Shown piece by piece: positions 34,856-46,372 of a DNA stretch of 47,462 bases. The notes under the pieces are model-generated. The model saw only the letters and a program-made list of their open reading frames with translations. It was not told the DNA's origin and did no database searches. The position numbers and the translations under genes were made by a program. This DNA is from Cercozoa sp. M6MM (Eukaryota > Endomyxa: Ascetosporea). Where the stretch lies: the NCBI GenBank assembly GCA_040357565.1, contig JBDODJ010000082.1; one strand, written 5' to 3'. Position 1 is the stretch's first letter, and each line of letters begins with the position of its first letter.

Positions 34856-35715
34856 CACGACGCGGTTCGGTTGAAGTGCCGTCACGATACAATATCGAAT
34901 TCGAATTACGTTAGGATATTGGAAGATATTATGGACTCACTCAGAGTATCATGCAGTAGCGCAGACCATATAAGTTTAATATCATGAAGCAAAAGAGAAA
35001 GGAAGAGGCCAGTTTGCAAAGAGAAAACCCTCTTTTGTTAGATGTACCGCTGCATGCCATGTATGGTTGAGGCACTATTGGTACGCTCGAATCGAAAAAG
35101 TCCAAAAAAATGGCAGAAATCGAGGACCGTTTAGGCAGGTCACTTGCTTTAAGGCGATCTGAACACAAATTAGAACCTTTGTGAGGCTTAACTGCTGCTT
35201 AAACGACGTTTTCAGACAAAAACTAGCGTGTTGCTAACGGCATTTTTTTATTGTGCCTCAAAAACCGCCAAACCGTACCCGACAAAATCCTACTCGGCCG
35301 ACTACTGAAGCACCTGTCAGTCATGCCAAATAAAGAATTGAAGTGTTTTGCTGAGGCTGAGAGTTGGTACCTAACAGTTGAGTGTTGCCTAGCTTGGCAT
35401 ACCCAGTGTTGGTAGAGTGGCGAGCAGCTCGAGCTGCAAGAATTGAAACAGCCCTCAAAGGATACCATGCTCAACTGACTTGCTCTATCTTGAGCAGGCA
35501 AGAGGGTTATTTTGGGAAATAACATCAACATTAGTACGGTAACAAAAGTAACGTATAAAGCGAATGGACAGCTCGTCGAAACAACTTGTTTTCACTTGCT
35601 AACAGCGGAACGGGCGCGGTGCTTCTGGATGTGCTGCGACACGGAGAGCGTGACAGCGCGCGTCAGAAGCAGCGCGAGCAGCGGCGTGACGTTCTTGTTG
35701 GACTGCGCCGGCAGC
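34856..35715. other. Intergenic region (convergent 3' ends)
   Basis: This stretch of about 860 bp lies between the stop of the secreted protein and the bZIP stop on the other strand. I see no gene. A plus-strand frame that begins near 35512 runs antisense through the bZIP gene and has no ATG. Confidence 0.5.
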
Positions 35716-37056
35716 TCAGAAGACGGCGGACAGGAAGTCGTCGTCTCCACTGTGACGCGGCGTGACGAGGCCGCTGGGAGAGCCCAGTTCGCCGAGGAGG
35801 TCAGTTTCAAAGCTCGCTGTACATACAGGGACAACGGTACAGTCAAGTCCAACAAGTCAAGTTCAACAAGTCAATCAACGAATGAATTCAATGAGAGTGT
35901 ACCGCCGAAAACTGCGTTGAAGTCGTCCATGTCGAATTCGGCGAACGCGGCGATTTCATCAGGCGTCGCCAAGGTATGTCGGCCAACTGTAGCGGTATCG
36001 GTCGATCCTCCTGCTTCAGCTGCTGCTGCTGTTGTTGTTGCTGCTGCTGCGGTTGTTGTTGTTGTTGCTTCTGCTGCTTCAGCGACACCGGGAAGCACGA
36101 CGAGTCTGGGCGGAGGCACAGAGCCCTGCTCACCAACGTGCAGAGCAGCGCCGATATCAGACGCGCGAGCCACTCCAACTGCTGGGAATTCACAATCTCA
36201 AGTTCTGCTGACTTGTTGATAGGGCTCGCGCGGCCGGCGGCTGCCTGCTGCACCTGCTCTCACCACACAGACAAAGGTACAGGGGGGGTACAGGAAAGAT
36301 GTCGGGTCGGGTCGGGTCGCAAGGTAGCAAGGTAGCAAAGGGTACAATGTTGGTTTCGAGATGATGCTGCTGTTCCAGTGCCTGCACTCGCATGCGGAGC
36401 TCCTGGTTCTCGCGTCGCAGCTGCTGCGACTCGGCGGCCTGCTGCTCGAGCGCCGACAGACGCGCCGACAGCGCCGCGTTCTGCTGCTCGAGAGCGGCGG
36501 CGCGGTCCTCCAGATTCGCAATGTAAAGCTTCTTACGCGCGCGCGAGTTCGCCGCCGCCACGCGATTGCGTTCGCGTCGCTCGGCCAGTTCGTCCTGCGA
36601 CTCGTTCTTTCGCGCGCGCGCTCTCGAAGCTTTCGTGCCGGCCGTGCGGCGTCGCTTCGTCGTGCTCAGACCTCCTTCGTCACTGTCACTGCCGCTACTC
36701 GAAGACGGCGACAGAGAACGCGTTCGTCTCATGCCGGCACGAACGGCTTCGACATTAGATTGCTGCTGTTGCTGTGACTGCTGAGGCAGCTGTTGCTGTG
36801 GCTGCAGCACTGGCAGCACTGGCGGCGCAGGCATGCTGGCGTGCTGGAACCTGCCCCCAAAACGTCCCAGGCGTACTTAGATCCAAGCACTCAGCTCAAA
36901 ATAGCTCAAAAACAGTCACGGACTGCGACTGCCAACTGGCATGACGTCACAAAAAATGACGTCATCGCGGGAAAAACGAAAATTCCACAGCTCCAATCCT
37001 TACCCCAGCGCACTTAGATCGGGCCGTGCCGAAGCCAAGATCTCCTGGAACGACAT
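35716..37056 (-). CDS. bZIP transcription factor
   Basis: Five exons (37004-37056, 36346-36850, 36194-36256, 35903-36125, 35716-35816) join in phase to 314 residues. The start is ATG 37054-37056 (MSFQEILASARPDLSAL). A Gln-rich segment (QPQQQLPQQSQQQQQ) is followed by a Ser/acidic stretch, a basic nuclear-type cluster (KRRRTAGTKASRARARK) and the bZIP basic region RRERNRVAAANSRARKK (about 108-124) with the invariant Asn and Arg. The leucine zipper then begins LEDRAAALEQQNAALSARL and runs for at least six heptads. The C-terminal part is Ala/Thr-rich, then acidic-hydrophobic (FAEFDMDDFNAVFG, SGDDDFLSAVF), typical of an activation region. It should bind DNA as a dimer in the nucleus. The border at 36125 was chosen because it restores the frame; an alternative frame there would give a polyglutamine tract. 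Confidence 0.9.
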
Positions 37057-37349
37057 CACGGCACGTGTCGCCCTTTGTGGGTGTCTCGACGCCAAACATT
37101 ATTTTGTAGCCACTTTTTGGTTTGTAGCCGCGGCCACCTGTCAGTTTTTTTTTTCCGGTTTTAATGTACAGTGGCAGTATACTGGACGCTGTGTGTAACT
37201 GTATTCGAGACTAATGAGCGAAAATCGTTTTTTTTGCCAACCCCGTGACGCCTTTAAGTTGGAATGCGAAAGCGACGTCACACGGCCGAACCGACCACGA
37301 ACGCGAGAGGAAGCACTGCCGACAGGGCACCATTGGCTGAACGTTTCGG

Positions 37350-38280
37350 TCAGTGCTCCTGGAACGTCTTGAGAATGTCGGTAAGAGTGACAATGCCAAT
37401 GGGTTGATTGTGAATATCTGTGATCCAGAGACGGTGCAGCTTCTATTTTACCGTCGCACGTGAAAGTACTCAACATCGACCGCAATCAGACACTATTTCC
37501 ACAATACCATGGCAGCGCAAATCTCAAGCGCCGAGCGCACAGTGGAGTGCGCAGCGAGCGTCAGCACGCCTGCGTTTAGCACAGAAACACTTCATGACTG
37601 AAAGCTACGAAACACCAAAATCAAAGCGTACGACGGAAGCGGGACTCCTGGTTCTTCTCGAGGAATTGCATCACGTTCTGTCCCTCCAATTCGCGGCGAA
37701 AGTTGTCTGCGTAGGGATTGATCCATGCAAAGAAAAGGGAAAGCAACTGTAATCATGCCAGAAGCACCTGCATGAAGTAGACGCACGTCTGTTGCCGACA
37801 TTGTGGCACGAAGTTCTTTGGTCTTGCGGTCGACAACGCCAACGGCCTGGTGGTGCTGATCGTACATCTTTTTGAAGGCAAACAGCGCCGGATCGTCTGT
37901 TTTCACAAAGTACCGTAATTTGATGGTTAAGGAAACTGAGCAAAAGGAAGAAAAGACTAAATACCAGTGTAAACGAGCTGATTGCGGAAGTGGCGAAGCG
38001 ACTCTTCATTTTCGTCAAAGCAGCAACCGATCTGACGGAGTGTGTCGTTGAGGTTCGTCCACGGATGCCCAGGGCAGTCGAGGTGACGGGCCAAAAACAC
38101 ACTGAATTTACGTTCATACAAAATCGCTAGAATATGTGGGAAGGAAGCGGGATGAAGAAAGATGAGAAATAAAGGGACTGATACATCACATCCGATTGCG
38201 TGACAAGGCGTGGCACAGGACAGTCAGTGTCATCCACGACCAACCGATGCTATCAACAAAGAACATATATAAATAAATAA

Positions 38281-38313
<33 letters not shown>

Positions 38314-39067
38314 ATATACACGGGGACAATAAAATTACATTTTCGTACCTCACCGTGACAAAACGGAAGCAAGCAAAGGGACAAACGCATGTCCGGAGGC
38401 ACAACAAGGGAAACCTTTGCGTTGTTGTCTCGCTCAAGTGCAAGGACCTTCTTGTTCGGCTTGGGTTTCCACTCCTGCAGTCCAAATAACCAGACGCTTC
38501 AAGGTCGGAAGTATACTATAACCAAACTCACCTTGGACACACGCATCGGTCGGAGATCGTCGCGTGCGAGCGTTTCGGGGTCGAAACACAAATAGTGGAC
38601 GAGGTCGGCCACAGTCACTGCGACAAAGAGCACGACTGGTCTCAGAAGAAACAGAGCATCTGCTGTATGGACAAATAATACTGTACCAATGGTGTCCACA
38701 ACAGGGTGCCCATTTTCTTCGTGGCAGATTGGCAGAGCTTGCAAATGGTTTTCACGCATGATTTGCATTGCATCCGACACAGTCACGTCGGGGCCAGCAG
38801 CAATCAGCTCGCGCTCCTTGTGAATCTCGTCGAGCACATCGCGTACTGGCATCTTTAGCTTGTCTTGCGTCACATTAGAAGCAATGGCGTGAATGGTACC
38901 GTCGATTGAGTGCTTTCGCATCTGCGAGGTCAGCTGCACTCCAGTACAAGTACCCGTAAAAGAGAAACTCAATGGAAAAAAGCAAAATGGCAGTTTACCG
39001 TTAGACCTTTTGGCAGATCACCATACGACGACGAGCTCGCTTCTGAGTTCTTTTGCTCCACTGACAT
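37350..39067 (-). CDS. CBS-domain protein, AMPK gamma / Snf4-like
   Basis: Nine or so exons (38999-39067, 38687-38933, 38532-38617, 38349-38474, 38190-38249, then about 38130 to 37350) encode tandem CBS motifs. These are VSDAMQIMRENHLQALPIC (CBS1), HRLVVDDTDCPVPRLVTQSD (CBS2), LFAFKKMYDQHHQAVGVVDR (CBS3) and VRSALEICAAM with HRLWITDIHNQPIGIVTLTD (CBS4), ending FQEH. Four CBS repeats with the HRLxxxD and xxTDIL patterns fit the adenine-nucleotide-sensing gamma subunit of AMPK/SNF1 kinases. The start ATG is at 39065-39067. The join between the 38190 exon and the next (frame ILYERKFSVFLARHL) is off by one base with the obvious sites, so a small exon or non-canonical site is likely there. The gene lies in tandem upstream of the bZIP gene. 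Confidence 0.85.
38265..38330. repeat. (TA)n-rich intron segment
   Basis: An AT-only run of TATA/ATAA units lies in an intron of the CBS-domain gene. It is low-complexity and probably variable in length. Confidence 0.85.
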
Positions 39068-40177
39068 GCCTGCTCAGTAAATGGCGGCTCTCAGGTAGCT
39101 AGCCGACCGACTGATTGCAAAAAATGCATTTGGCCGATTTTTGAGAATCCACGCGGACGATCGATTGATACCAATTGCAACAGAAAGCACAAGAAAGGCG
39201 TGCGTGCACGTGATATACACACTGTCCATGTGATTGTCATAAGGCCGGCCAACAAAGTGCGTAGAGTAGTTAACGACTTCACGTCGAACTGGGTGCGTCA
39301 AACAAACTAGACGGAGTTGTAAATTTAATTACGGGGGGGGGGGGGCATAGTTGCGCATAATTACGCCGTAATTACGCTACAATATGACTGGCAATTACGC
39401 GTGAATTACGTCAAGATTACGCTTGAACTACGTCAAGCTTATGCATGAATTACGGGGGGGGGGGGGGGCAGCCTTGCGTCAGGACGACGCACGGCTGGGT
39501 CGAAATCCAAACGTTTGCGCAAGACGGCGACGAAGCTCTCGTCCAAAGGAGTGGTCTTACGATCTGGGGGAATTAAAGTACGCATTGTTCTTCATGATGT
39601 CGAACACGGGCATCTGCAAAGTCACTAGAGCAAAAAGGCTCGTATAGCATAAGTTAAATTTAGACGAACATGGATAATCAAACCGCTCCGACCCATAGCT
39701 CATAGAACAGGCAGCGGTCTGGCATAGGTATTGCAGCAGATACCTTGGGCCTCGTCGGTTGCCATGGAATTTAGCATTATAAATTAACTAAGTATCCTGC
39801 CAACGGTGAGTTCAACTGCATCTCCAGCACCTGCTTCACTGCCCATGAAGGCGAATTCCCAGACAAAAAACTAATGCTGCAATCGATTTTCCTGTTTTGG
39901 CAGTGGCTTAGCGTCACTATAATTCCTGGTGTAATGTTTTCTACTAATGTAAAATTATGCTGAGCTCATAAAGCGACCAACGTAAGCAACGCAAGTTGCC
40001 AAATGAAGCTAAATACGGCCGTAATCACGCTGCTGTACCCTGGTTCTCCAGGGCATCCGGTCATCCGGAGAAGTGAGTGGAACGTTAGGCACTACTTTAT
40101 ACGGCACTGCAAATCTGCAACAGCTTAAAGCGATCGCCAGCTCTCCCCCAGACGGGCCAGTCCGAGTGCACGGCAGT
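39068..40177. other. Intergenic region with an AATTACG array
   Basis: This region of about 1.1 kb lies between the start of the CBS gene and the stop of PSMD9, both on the minus strand. The only marked structure is the repeat at 39323-39472. No supported gene was found. Confidence 0.5.
39323..39472. repeat. AATTACG-type short repeat array between two poly-G runs
   Basis: About nine copies of (A)ATTACG(C/T) or close variants occur in 150 bp. The array starts with AATTACG plus 13 or so G and ends with AATTACG plus about 15 G followed by GCA. The two ends are thus near-identical direct repeats around a degenerate core. Confidence 0.8.
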
Positions 40178-41142
40178 TTACGGAAGCGGAACAAAGTGAC
40201 AGCCGAGAAGTCCTCGGCCGCTCCATTGCTGAGGACGCAGAGAAAGCGCAACGTGTTCGCTGCCTGTGACAGTATATTCTTCAGTTCGAAAAAGCAGACA
40301 AAGTGAAAGGAAAGCAAAAGCGAAAACACCTCGTCGCACCACACACAGCACGCGCGAATTCTCGCTGGAGCGCACAATGCCTGCAGCCAGGAGAAGCAAT
40401 CTCAGAAGGAAATACCAAAGCTCGCACTGTACCAGCCAGAACAGCCGCATCGAACGTGTCCGTGAGTGAGCCGAACTGAATGACGTGATCGTTGACTTGT
40501 AGTCCAGCCTACAGGCATGGCATACATTAGCAGCTCCGACAACATTCAGTTCTCGTCAGTCAGAGCAAATTACTGAGAAAGCAGGCGAGTCGGCCGACAC
40601 TTCGTCAATCAAGGCGAAAGCTCGCATTTCGGCGGCATTCGAGGGCACTCGCGGGTGCTCCAAGGCATCTTCGGTTTTTTCCTCGGCACTGCGGACGTCG
40701 GACGCACTTGTTGTTGCCCTAAAGCACAGGTCGGCGAGTAGAACATCCGAGAAACACGAGTTAGTACCTCGATCCAGAGCTGTCCCAGTTGAGCACGTGT
40801 TGCTCCAACTGACGCATCACGCGCCGATAGTCGTTTTGAAGCATGGCGACCTTGTGCCGCACCGTTCGGATCAGGTAAACATCAATATCAGATCGCGGAA
40901 AGCCTGCTCACCACACATACTGGGAGAGAACACAGTACGACTTGAGTTACCTTCAGCGTCCACCAGTGGCGGCATCGAGTGCCGGTCGACACCGCGAAAC
41001 TCTGGCGGAATCGTTTGCAGCAGCGACGTGATCTCTCCCTCCTGCGGGAGCAAAAACAACCATGCTTCATTTGAGAAACGTTTGGGAGAAAAAGCACCAG
41101 AGCGTCACGCTGACGCATTAATGCCTGGACTTCTGGCTTCAT
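40178..41142 (-). CDS. PSMD9: 26S proteasome assembly chaperone PSMD9 (Nas2/p27)
   Basis: Seven exons (41098-41142, 40951-41041, 40768-40903, 40574-40718, 40433-40508, 40330-40380, 40178-40278) join perfectly to 214 residues; the human protein has 223. The N-terminal helical part ends in the family hallmark LVDAEGFPRSDIDVYLIRTV, followed by LQNDYRRVMRQLEQHVL. A loop leads to a C-terminal PDZ domain that starts at about residue 140 (AGLQVNDHVIQFGSL) and finishes with ALSLRPQQWSGRGLLGC, the conserved C-terminal signature. In yeast and mammals this protein binds the Rpt5 tail during assembly of the proteasome base. All intron phases agree. Confidence 0.96.
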
Positions 41143-41361
41143 TTGAGTATTAGCACGCTGTTACGCACTTTTAAATCTCTACTCGGGACGAATGTGGTGT
41201 AGCAAAAAGTCTGTGAGTCAAAACGCGGGGTATGGCGGTCGAAAACCCCCGTCATACCCTCAAAACGCAAATCGAAAGTGAGTCGACGGGAGTAAACAAA
41301 CATCGCACGAACAACAACTGAACGTGAATGCAGAAGTAGCTCGAAAACTGTGCGCCAGTCC

Positions 41362-42603
41362 TCACCACGCGCAGTGCAGCAGCGTCAGTAGCGTCAGCAG
41401 GAGTGACGCCACAGAGGACATCTGCACCGCACCGTCATCATCATCGTCCTTGTCGTCGACAGGCTGTGTAGTGCTCGGCGGCTGAGTCGTCGGAGGGGGC
41501 GACGTGTTACCCAAACGGCAGGCCGTTGCCACACTAAATTAAATGGGACTCTTTATTAAACAGAGAGGGTAAGTACAGTACAGTGGTAAATTGTTGATAC
41601 CGCAGCGTGGGCATGTCGGCCTTTTGCGTGTCCGAGTTGCGCACAACGAGTGCTCCCTCGGGTGCCACGTGCGTCAGTTCCTCCAGATGAGGCAAGTGCA
41701 CAATCACGCGGTTGTCCGGAGGATTGCACACACTACGAGGCAACTCAAACTCATGGGGATGGACACATATGAGTGGGAAAGAGTACCCGTTGTGAGTGTA
41801 GACCAAGTCAATGTTGTCGCACGTCGCCGTTCGGCAACATCACGTGTGCCTACAGTCGATGTATATGTCGGCATACTCCCCCCCATGCAATGAGCGTACA
41901 GTGAGCGCGTGCAGTAGTGCAGACGACATGTGTTCCGCCAGAGAGTTGTTCGACGGCAATGGCGCGGCAAAGTCACCCTGCAGCATCAATCAGTTGACAG
42001 ACAAAGAAGATACAGAGGTGGAGTGCAAGTGAACATACCACAAGCTGACTGACTTCCGAGGTTTCGTGCACATTGACAACAAAGGTCAACACATCATCCT
42101 CTTGGTTCACGCCCTCGATTACCTGATGAGACAAAAATCGTTGATGTATAATCGTCGGTGTGACCGGGTATCAACAAGCGATAAGAGGGTACATCGCCAC
42201 GTCGCACTAGGTCGAGCAAGTATGCACCGAACTCGTGATCGCCCAGCAGCACAGCAGTGTCCTGAAAGAAGGGACGCACTTGCTTGGTCAGACCCGTGAA
42301 CACCCAGTCTCCCTAAAGAAATGCAAGCGTGAGCCGTATTGGTCTCAATGTGCAGTCATCATGTAGCTACATTGGCAGTGGCGTTTCGCACATGCGTCTC
42401 CACATAAGCACTCGGCGCGAATGGAGACACTTGCACACGCGATACCTCACAGGCACTGCCACTCGCACGTGCCGTGAGAGTCTACGCCGGGATCGTTTAT
42501 CAAAGCACATGTACAAAGCAACACAACGCTTACGAAAGAGTCGTGCGCCGTGGTGACATCAAAGCGGCACTCTAAGTGGCTCTCTTCCTGCACACTAGGT
42601 GTA

Positions 42604-42657
<54 letters not shown>

Positions 42658-45448
42658 AGACACAGACACAGACACACACACACGGACACACACACACACA
42701 CACACACACACGAGCAAAGAAGCACCTCAGGCGTCAGCAGCGCCGTATACTTGTCGACCAGCACGTTGTACTTGCGCAGTTGCACACGTGCCCAGCGGTC
42801 CTTGGACAAGAAGCGGAAGAGGGAGGCTTCGACCGTAGGAGCAATCGGCATGGCCCAGTCCCTGGGAGGTCACAAGAAACGTACTGTCTCTCCACTCCCC
42901 TACTCTATGGAACACGGAACACGGTACGAGTAGGCCAGCTTGGAACGACACTGCAGTTTGTCCGCATCGTTGGCGTGTCGCTCTTCGAACGACGTCCAGT
43001 CTACCACAATGCAAGGAGAAATTTTTACGAAACGCGACATTCAGATTGACTCGGAGCAAATACCACTGGGCGAGCACTCATCTATGTTGTACGTGTGAGC
43101 ACCAACAGCGGCATCATCGTAGCTGGCGAAAGTAGCAGCCAACAAGGCGCACACTCCGTCTGTTAAAAAGCGAGGTATCAAAAGACCTAGGCGACGGACG
43201 AATGCAAGAACACATACAGCCAGATAGCTCGTTGAGCACGATCGAAGTGAAGGCATTGTTGCACATTCGAATGCGCAGAGTGGCATCGCCGTTGTTGAGC
43301 AGCTTGCTGCATCAATCATCGTGGTATTTGTCAATACCTCAGTGCAAGAAGATTTTACACATCAGGCACGGTCAGTTTGAGCGAATCGACTCGCGTTGCC
43401 GACACTGCCGACAGCACCATCGCCGGTTCTTCCTTACTGTCACACTCCCGATATCTCACTCAATGCAGGAACCGTCGAAGTCAGTACCTGTAGACAAAGT
43501 CGGGATGCGCCTCCCAATTCACGTCGAAACGCGAGAAGCGCTCAATGCCGTCCAGGTGCACTCGCAACACTAATTGAGGGTATTGGAAAGGCAAGCAGGG
43601 GACAAAGTCAAGAGGTCTCGGTACAAGGCGGCATGTGCACGAGCTTAATGTCGGCCGAACCTACAAGAAACTTTGATACACTAAGCTGAAGACACCAGTG
43701 CCAATCTACCCCTCAATTTGAGCCAGTGCAGTGGCCCCAGAACCGAGTGCAACCACGCCGACCAGGCCTCGACCACGTGCGCGTGCACCCAGGATTGTCT
43801 GCATGCACACCATACAGAAGAACAACACACATACAGAGTGTCTGATAGACACAGAGTATCGATACCCCCAACGGCGAGACACCTCCAAGTCAAGAGTCAG
43901 CGTGTCCGTGGCCGAGCGCGCAATCGCATCGAACAGACACACCACACCCTCGCGCAAATCCTCCGTCATAGTCTACGTACACTCTTAAAATAACCCCATG
44001 TGCACATGTGAGTCAAACTGTGAGTCATACAGTGTCAGGCAGTCCAGTCGGCAGCGCGAACTTCATGTCCAACAGAATCGTCACACTCACCGAGGGTGCC
44101 TAAACTTCACATATCAGTGCACTTTCAAGTCTCAAGAGTGGATTTATACTTACCATCTTGACACTCTTGCCACAGAAGGCATCCTTCACGATCTTGCCGT
44201 ACTGTTCAGACAGTCAAAAAGACATATTGAAGAGGTCGTCTTAAAAGAAAGCAGATGACGGTACGACAGGTTTCGTGCCGAGTCTCTCGGAGAACTCGAG
44301 GTGCACTCGTCGAAGTGCGCCCGACGTGGCCGGAATCACCGTGACGTTGTCCCTGCGACACCTCTCGTAAATTATACATGTACCTAAGTTCACATCCAGA
44401 AATGTCACAGCGTACACATGGTTCGGCATCGTTGTGATTGGCTTGAACGACACCTCGTTCGCCTTGCTGATGTCGAGTTTAAGTGTCTGACAAAACAAAC
44501 AATGCAAACTGACACCCCCAAGCGAGCTATGCAAGCATGGTACGCCATTGACTCTGTCCGGCAGCGATACAGAGGAACCCGAGACCTCGAGATGCTCCAC
44601 GTTGGCACTCGTGTACACGTACCTGTATCACACGAAAGAATGGAATAGTCTACGGGTGGGGGAGATGGTAAAGTACTACCCTTGCGTCAAGGCAGGCACA
44701 CGCAGTGACTTGACAGACGTCGTGACACGCACATCTCGTGCCGACACCAGTTGCTACAACGACTTGTACTGAAGAGTGCAAGTACAGTCAAAGGAGAGGA
44801 TACCTCGAAAGCAAAGTCGCCCAGTGGGTCACGACCAGCCTGCACGAACACGGCCTGTTTTGTAAAAGCAAGCGACGAGTTAACCGGCGTCATTTCCTAC
44901 GGAGAAGGGGTGTAGAAAAACAAGAAGTGTCTGTGTAACAAACAACAGCAAAAAGAAGTACCCTCAGGAACGGGTTGATAGCATCGTCCGTGAAGTAGCG
45001 GTAGCGCTTCCTGCCAAAACCGCCGCCGTGCATCAGAGTGCTCACCAAGTGCGCGTTCGACTCGGCATCCTCCAGTGGCCACACGCACGCTTTCTGAACA
45101 CGCAAATCAGACCGATACACCTGCAGCCACGGCACTTATAAAAACAGCAATCACAGAGAGTACAGAGAGAATGAAGCCGTCGCAGTCGGCGAGTTTCTCG
45201 TGCTCGAACGACGACTCAGTCACGTTGGCACTAGTGACCTGTGATTGCGATGAAAGGTACATCGCAAACAACAGAAACAGTCAAGGTACATTGCAAACTG
45301 TGAGGCATTCGCGAGGCACTGGCACGTTGAACACGCCCTAGATACAGCTCAGTCATCACGTTGACACGGAAACAAATAAATGTTCAATTACAGAACCGTG
45401 CGCACTACGAGCAAGCGCGCCGAGTAACGCAACCGCTAGTAAACGCAT
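41362..45448 (-). CDS. Secreted GPI-anchored glycoprotein of unknown family
   Basis: About 25 exons, almost all with matching phases, run from ATG 45446-45448 to a TGA at 41362-41364. The N-terminus is a signal peptide (MRLLAVALLGALARSAHG). The C-terminus has a Pro/Thr stalk (SPPPTTQPPSTTQP), an Asp run, then a hydrophobic tail (SVASLLLTLLTLLHCAW), the usual GPI-attachment signal. The ectodomain of about 850 residues is rich in beta-type sequence, has scattered Cys and NxS/T sites, and contains HGGGFGRKRYRYFTDDAINP, SSVSLPDRVNG, TMPNHVYAVTFLDVNLG, RVHLDGIERFSRFDVNW, GDATLRIRMCNNAF, VFTGLTKQVRPFFQDTAVLL and FELPRSVCNPPDNRV. I recognise no domain. One intron carries a (CA)n array. The join near 41700-41900 is unresolved. 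It should sit on the outer cell surface. Confidence 0.75.
42604..42716. repeat. (CA)n microsatellite in the GPI-protein gene
   Basis: An imperfect CA/CAGA dinucleotide run of about 110 bp lies in the intron 42588-42725. It creates Thr-His and Val-Cys shadow frames. Confidence 0.95.
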
Positions 45449-45708
45449 GCCGCACACTCGTGCACTGCACTAAATATAGCCGTGTGTGCGTTCTGCGCTA
45501 CAGGCGTTTCGCATGACCACTACACTCAAAGATCAGCAGCCAAACCATGGCCTGGAGTTTTTGCTCGCAAGACGACATAGAGTACAGGACAGTAGGTAAT
45601 CGTAGTGATGATTTCGCGGCGTGCACATGATTTGCAAAACGGTTCGGGTCAATTCCCGGTGGTACAATTTGTGCTTGGTCTGCCAGTTTGTGAACTCCAT
45701 TAGTTTAC
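45449..45708. promoter_or_regulatory. Divergent promoter region (GPI protein / aminotransferase)
   Basis: This 260-bp gap lies between two start codons facing away from each other, and it should drive both genes. No defined element could be assigned. Confidence 0.45.
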
Positions 45709-46336
45709 ATGGAGTTACAGTACCTGGCTGAGCATTTCTCTCGCGTGTCTGCGCCCAGTGATGGTAATTGTGTTGCCCAATTGTACAAGATGCTTTCGTT
45801 GGTTGACTTGAAATATGCAAAGGCTTGTCGTATATCCCGTTCTGCGTCGCCGAGAATGTAAGTATCCTCCGCGTTTCTTGTGTCGGTGTGCTAGTGTGAC
45901 CCGAGCGTGTAGAAACTCATGTTCGACACCATTCAAGAGAAGCTGCAACAGGCCAAGTTCACTGGTGTTCTTTTGTTTGACATCGTTTGTACACAGTTTG
46001 TTCACACAGTTTTTTGTTTATGTGGCACAGAGGAGCACACTGGCTATCACGACATGATCGTGCACTTGCTTTTTTTAATACTGTTGTGAGTGTGCGTGCA
46101 GTGCAATGATAAATGTCTGCGAAGGGCACTCCGAAACTGCGTGAACTGATGGCCAAACTGCTCGAGAAACGTGTGTGCAAAGTGCCCGTTAGTGCCGATG
46201 AGGTCAAAGCTGAGACATACAAAGTCAGGTGTGTGCGAACTCATTGGTGTGTGTGACGAAACAGCTCGTTCTCTCCAACGGATGCGGTACGACGCTGGAG
46301 CAACTGTTCTGGGCCATCTGTGATGCTGTAACTCAT

Positions 46337-46372
<36 letters not shown>

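Noticed and set aside
35512..36219. A 235-codon plus-strand open frame
   Set aside because: It has no ATG start and lies antisense over the bZIP 3' exons, whose reading is supported by phase and composition. Its Val/Ala/Cys runs are the complement of Gln/Ala codon repeats.
35871..36253. A polyglutamine C-terminus for the bZIP protein
   Set aside because: The polyQ frame does not connect to the acidic final exon. The frame used (start of exon at 36125) keeps all phases and ends in a plausible activation region.
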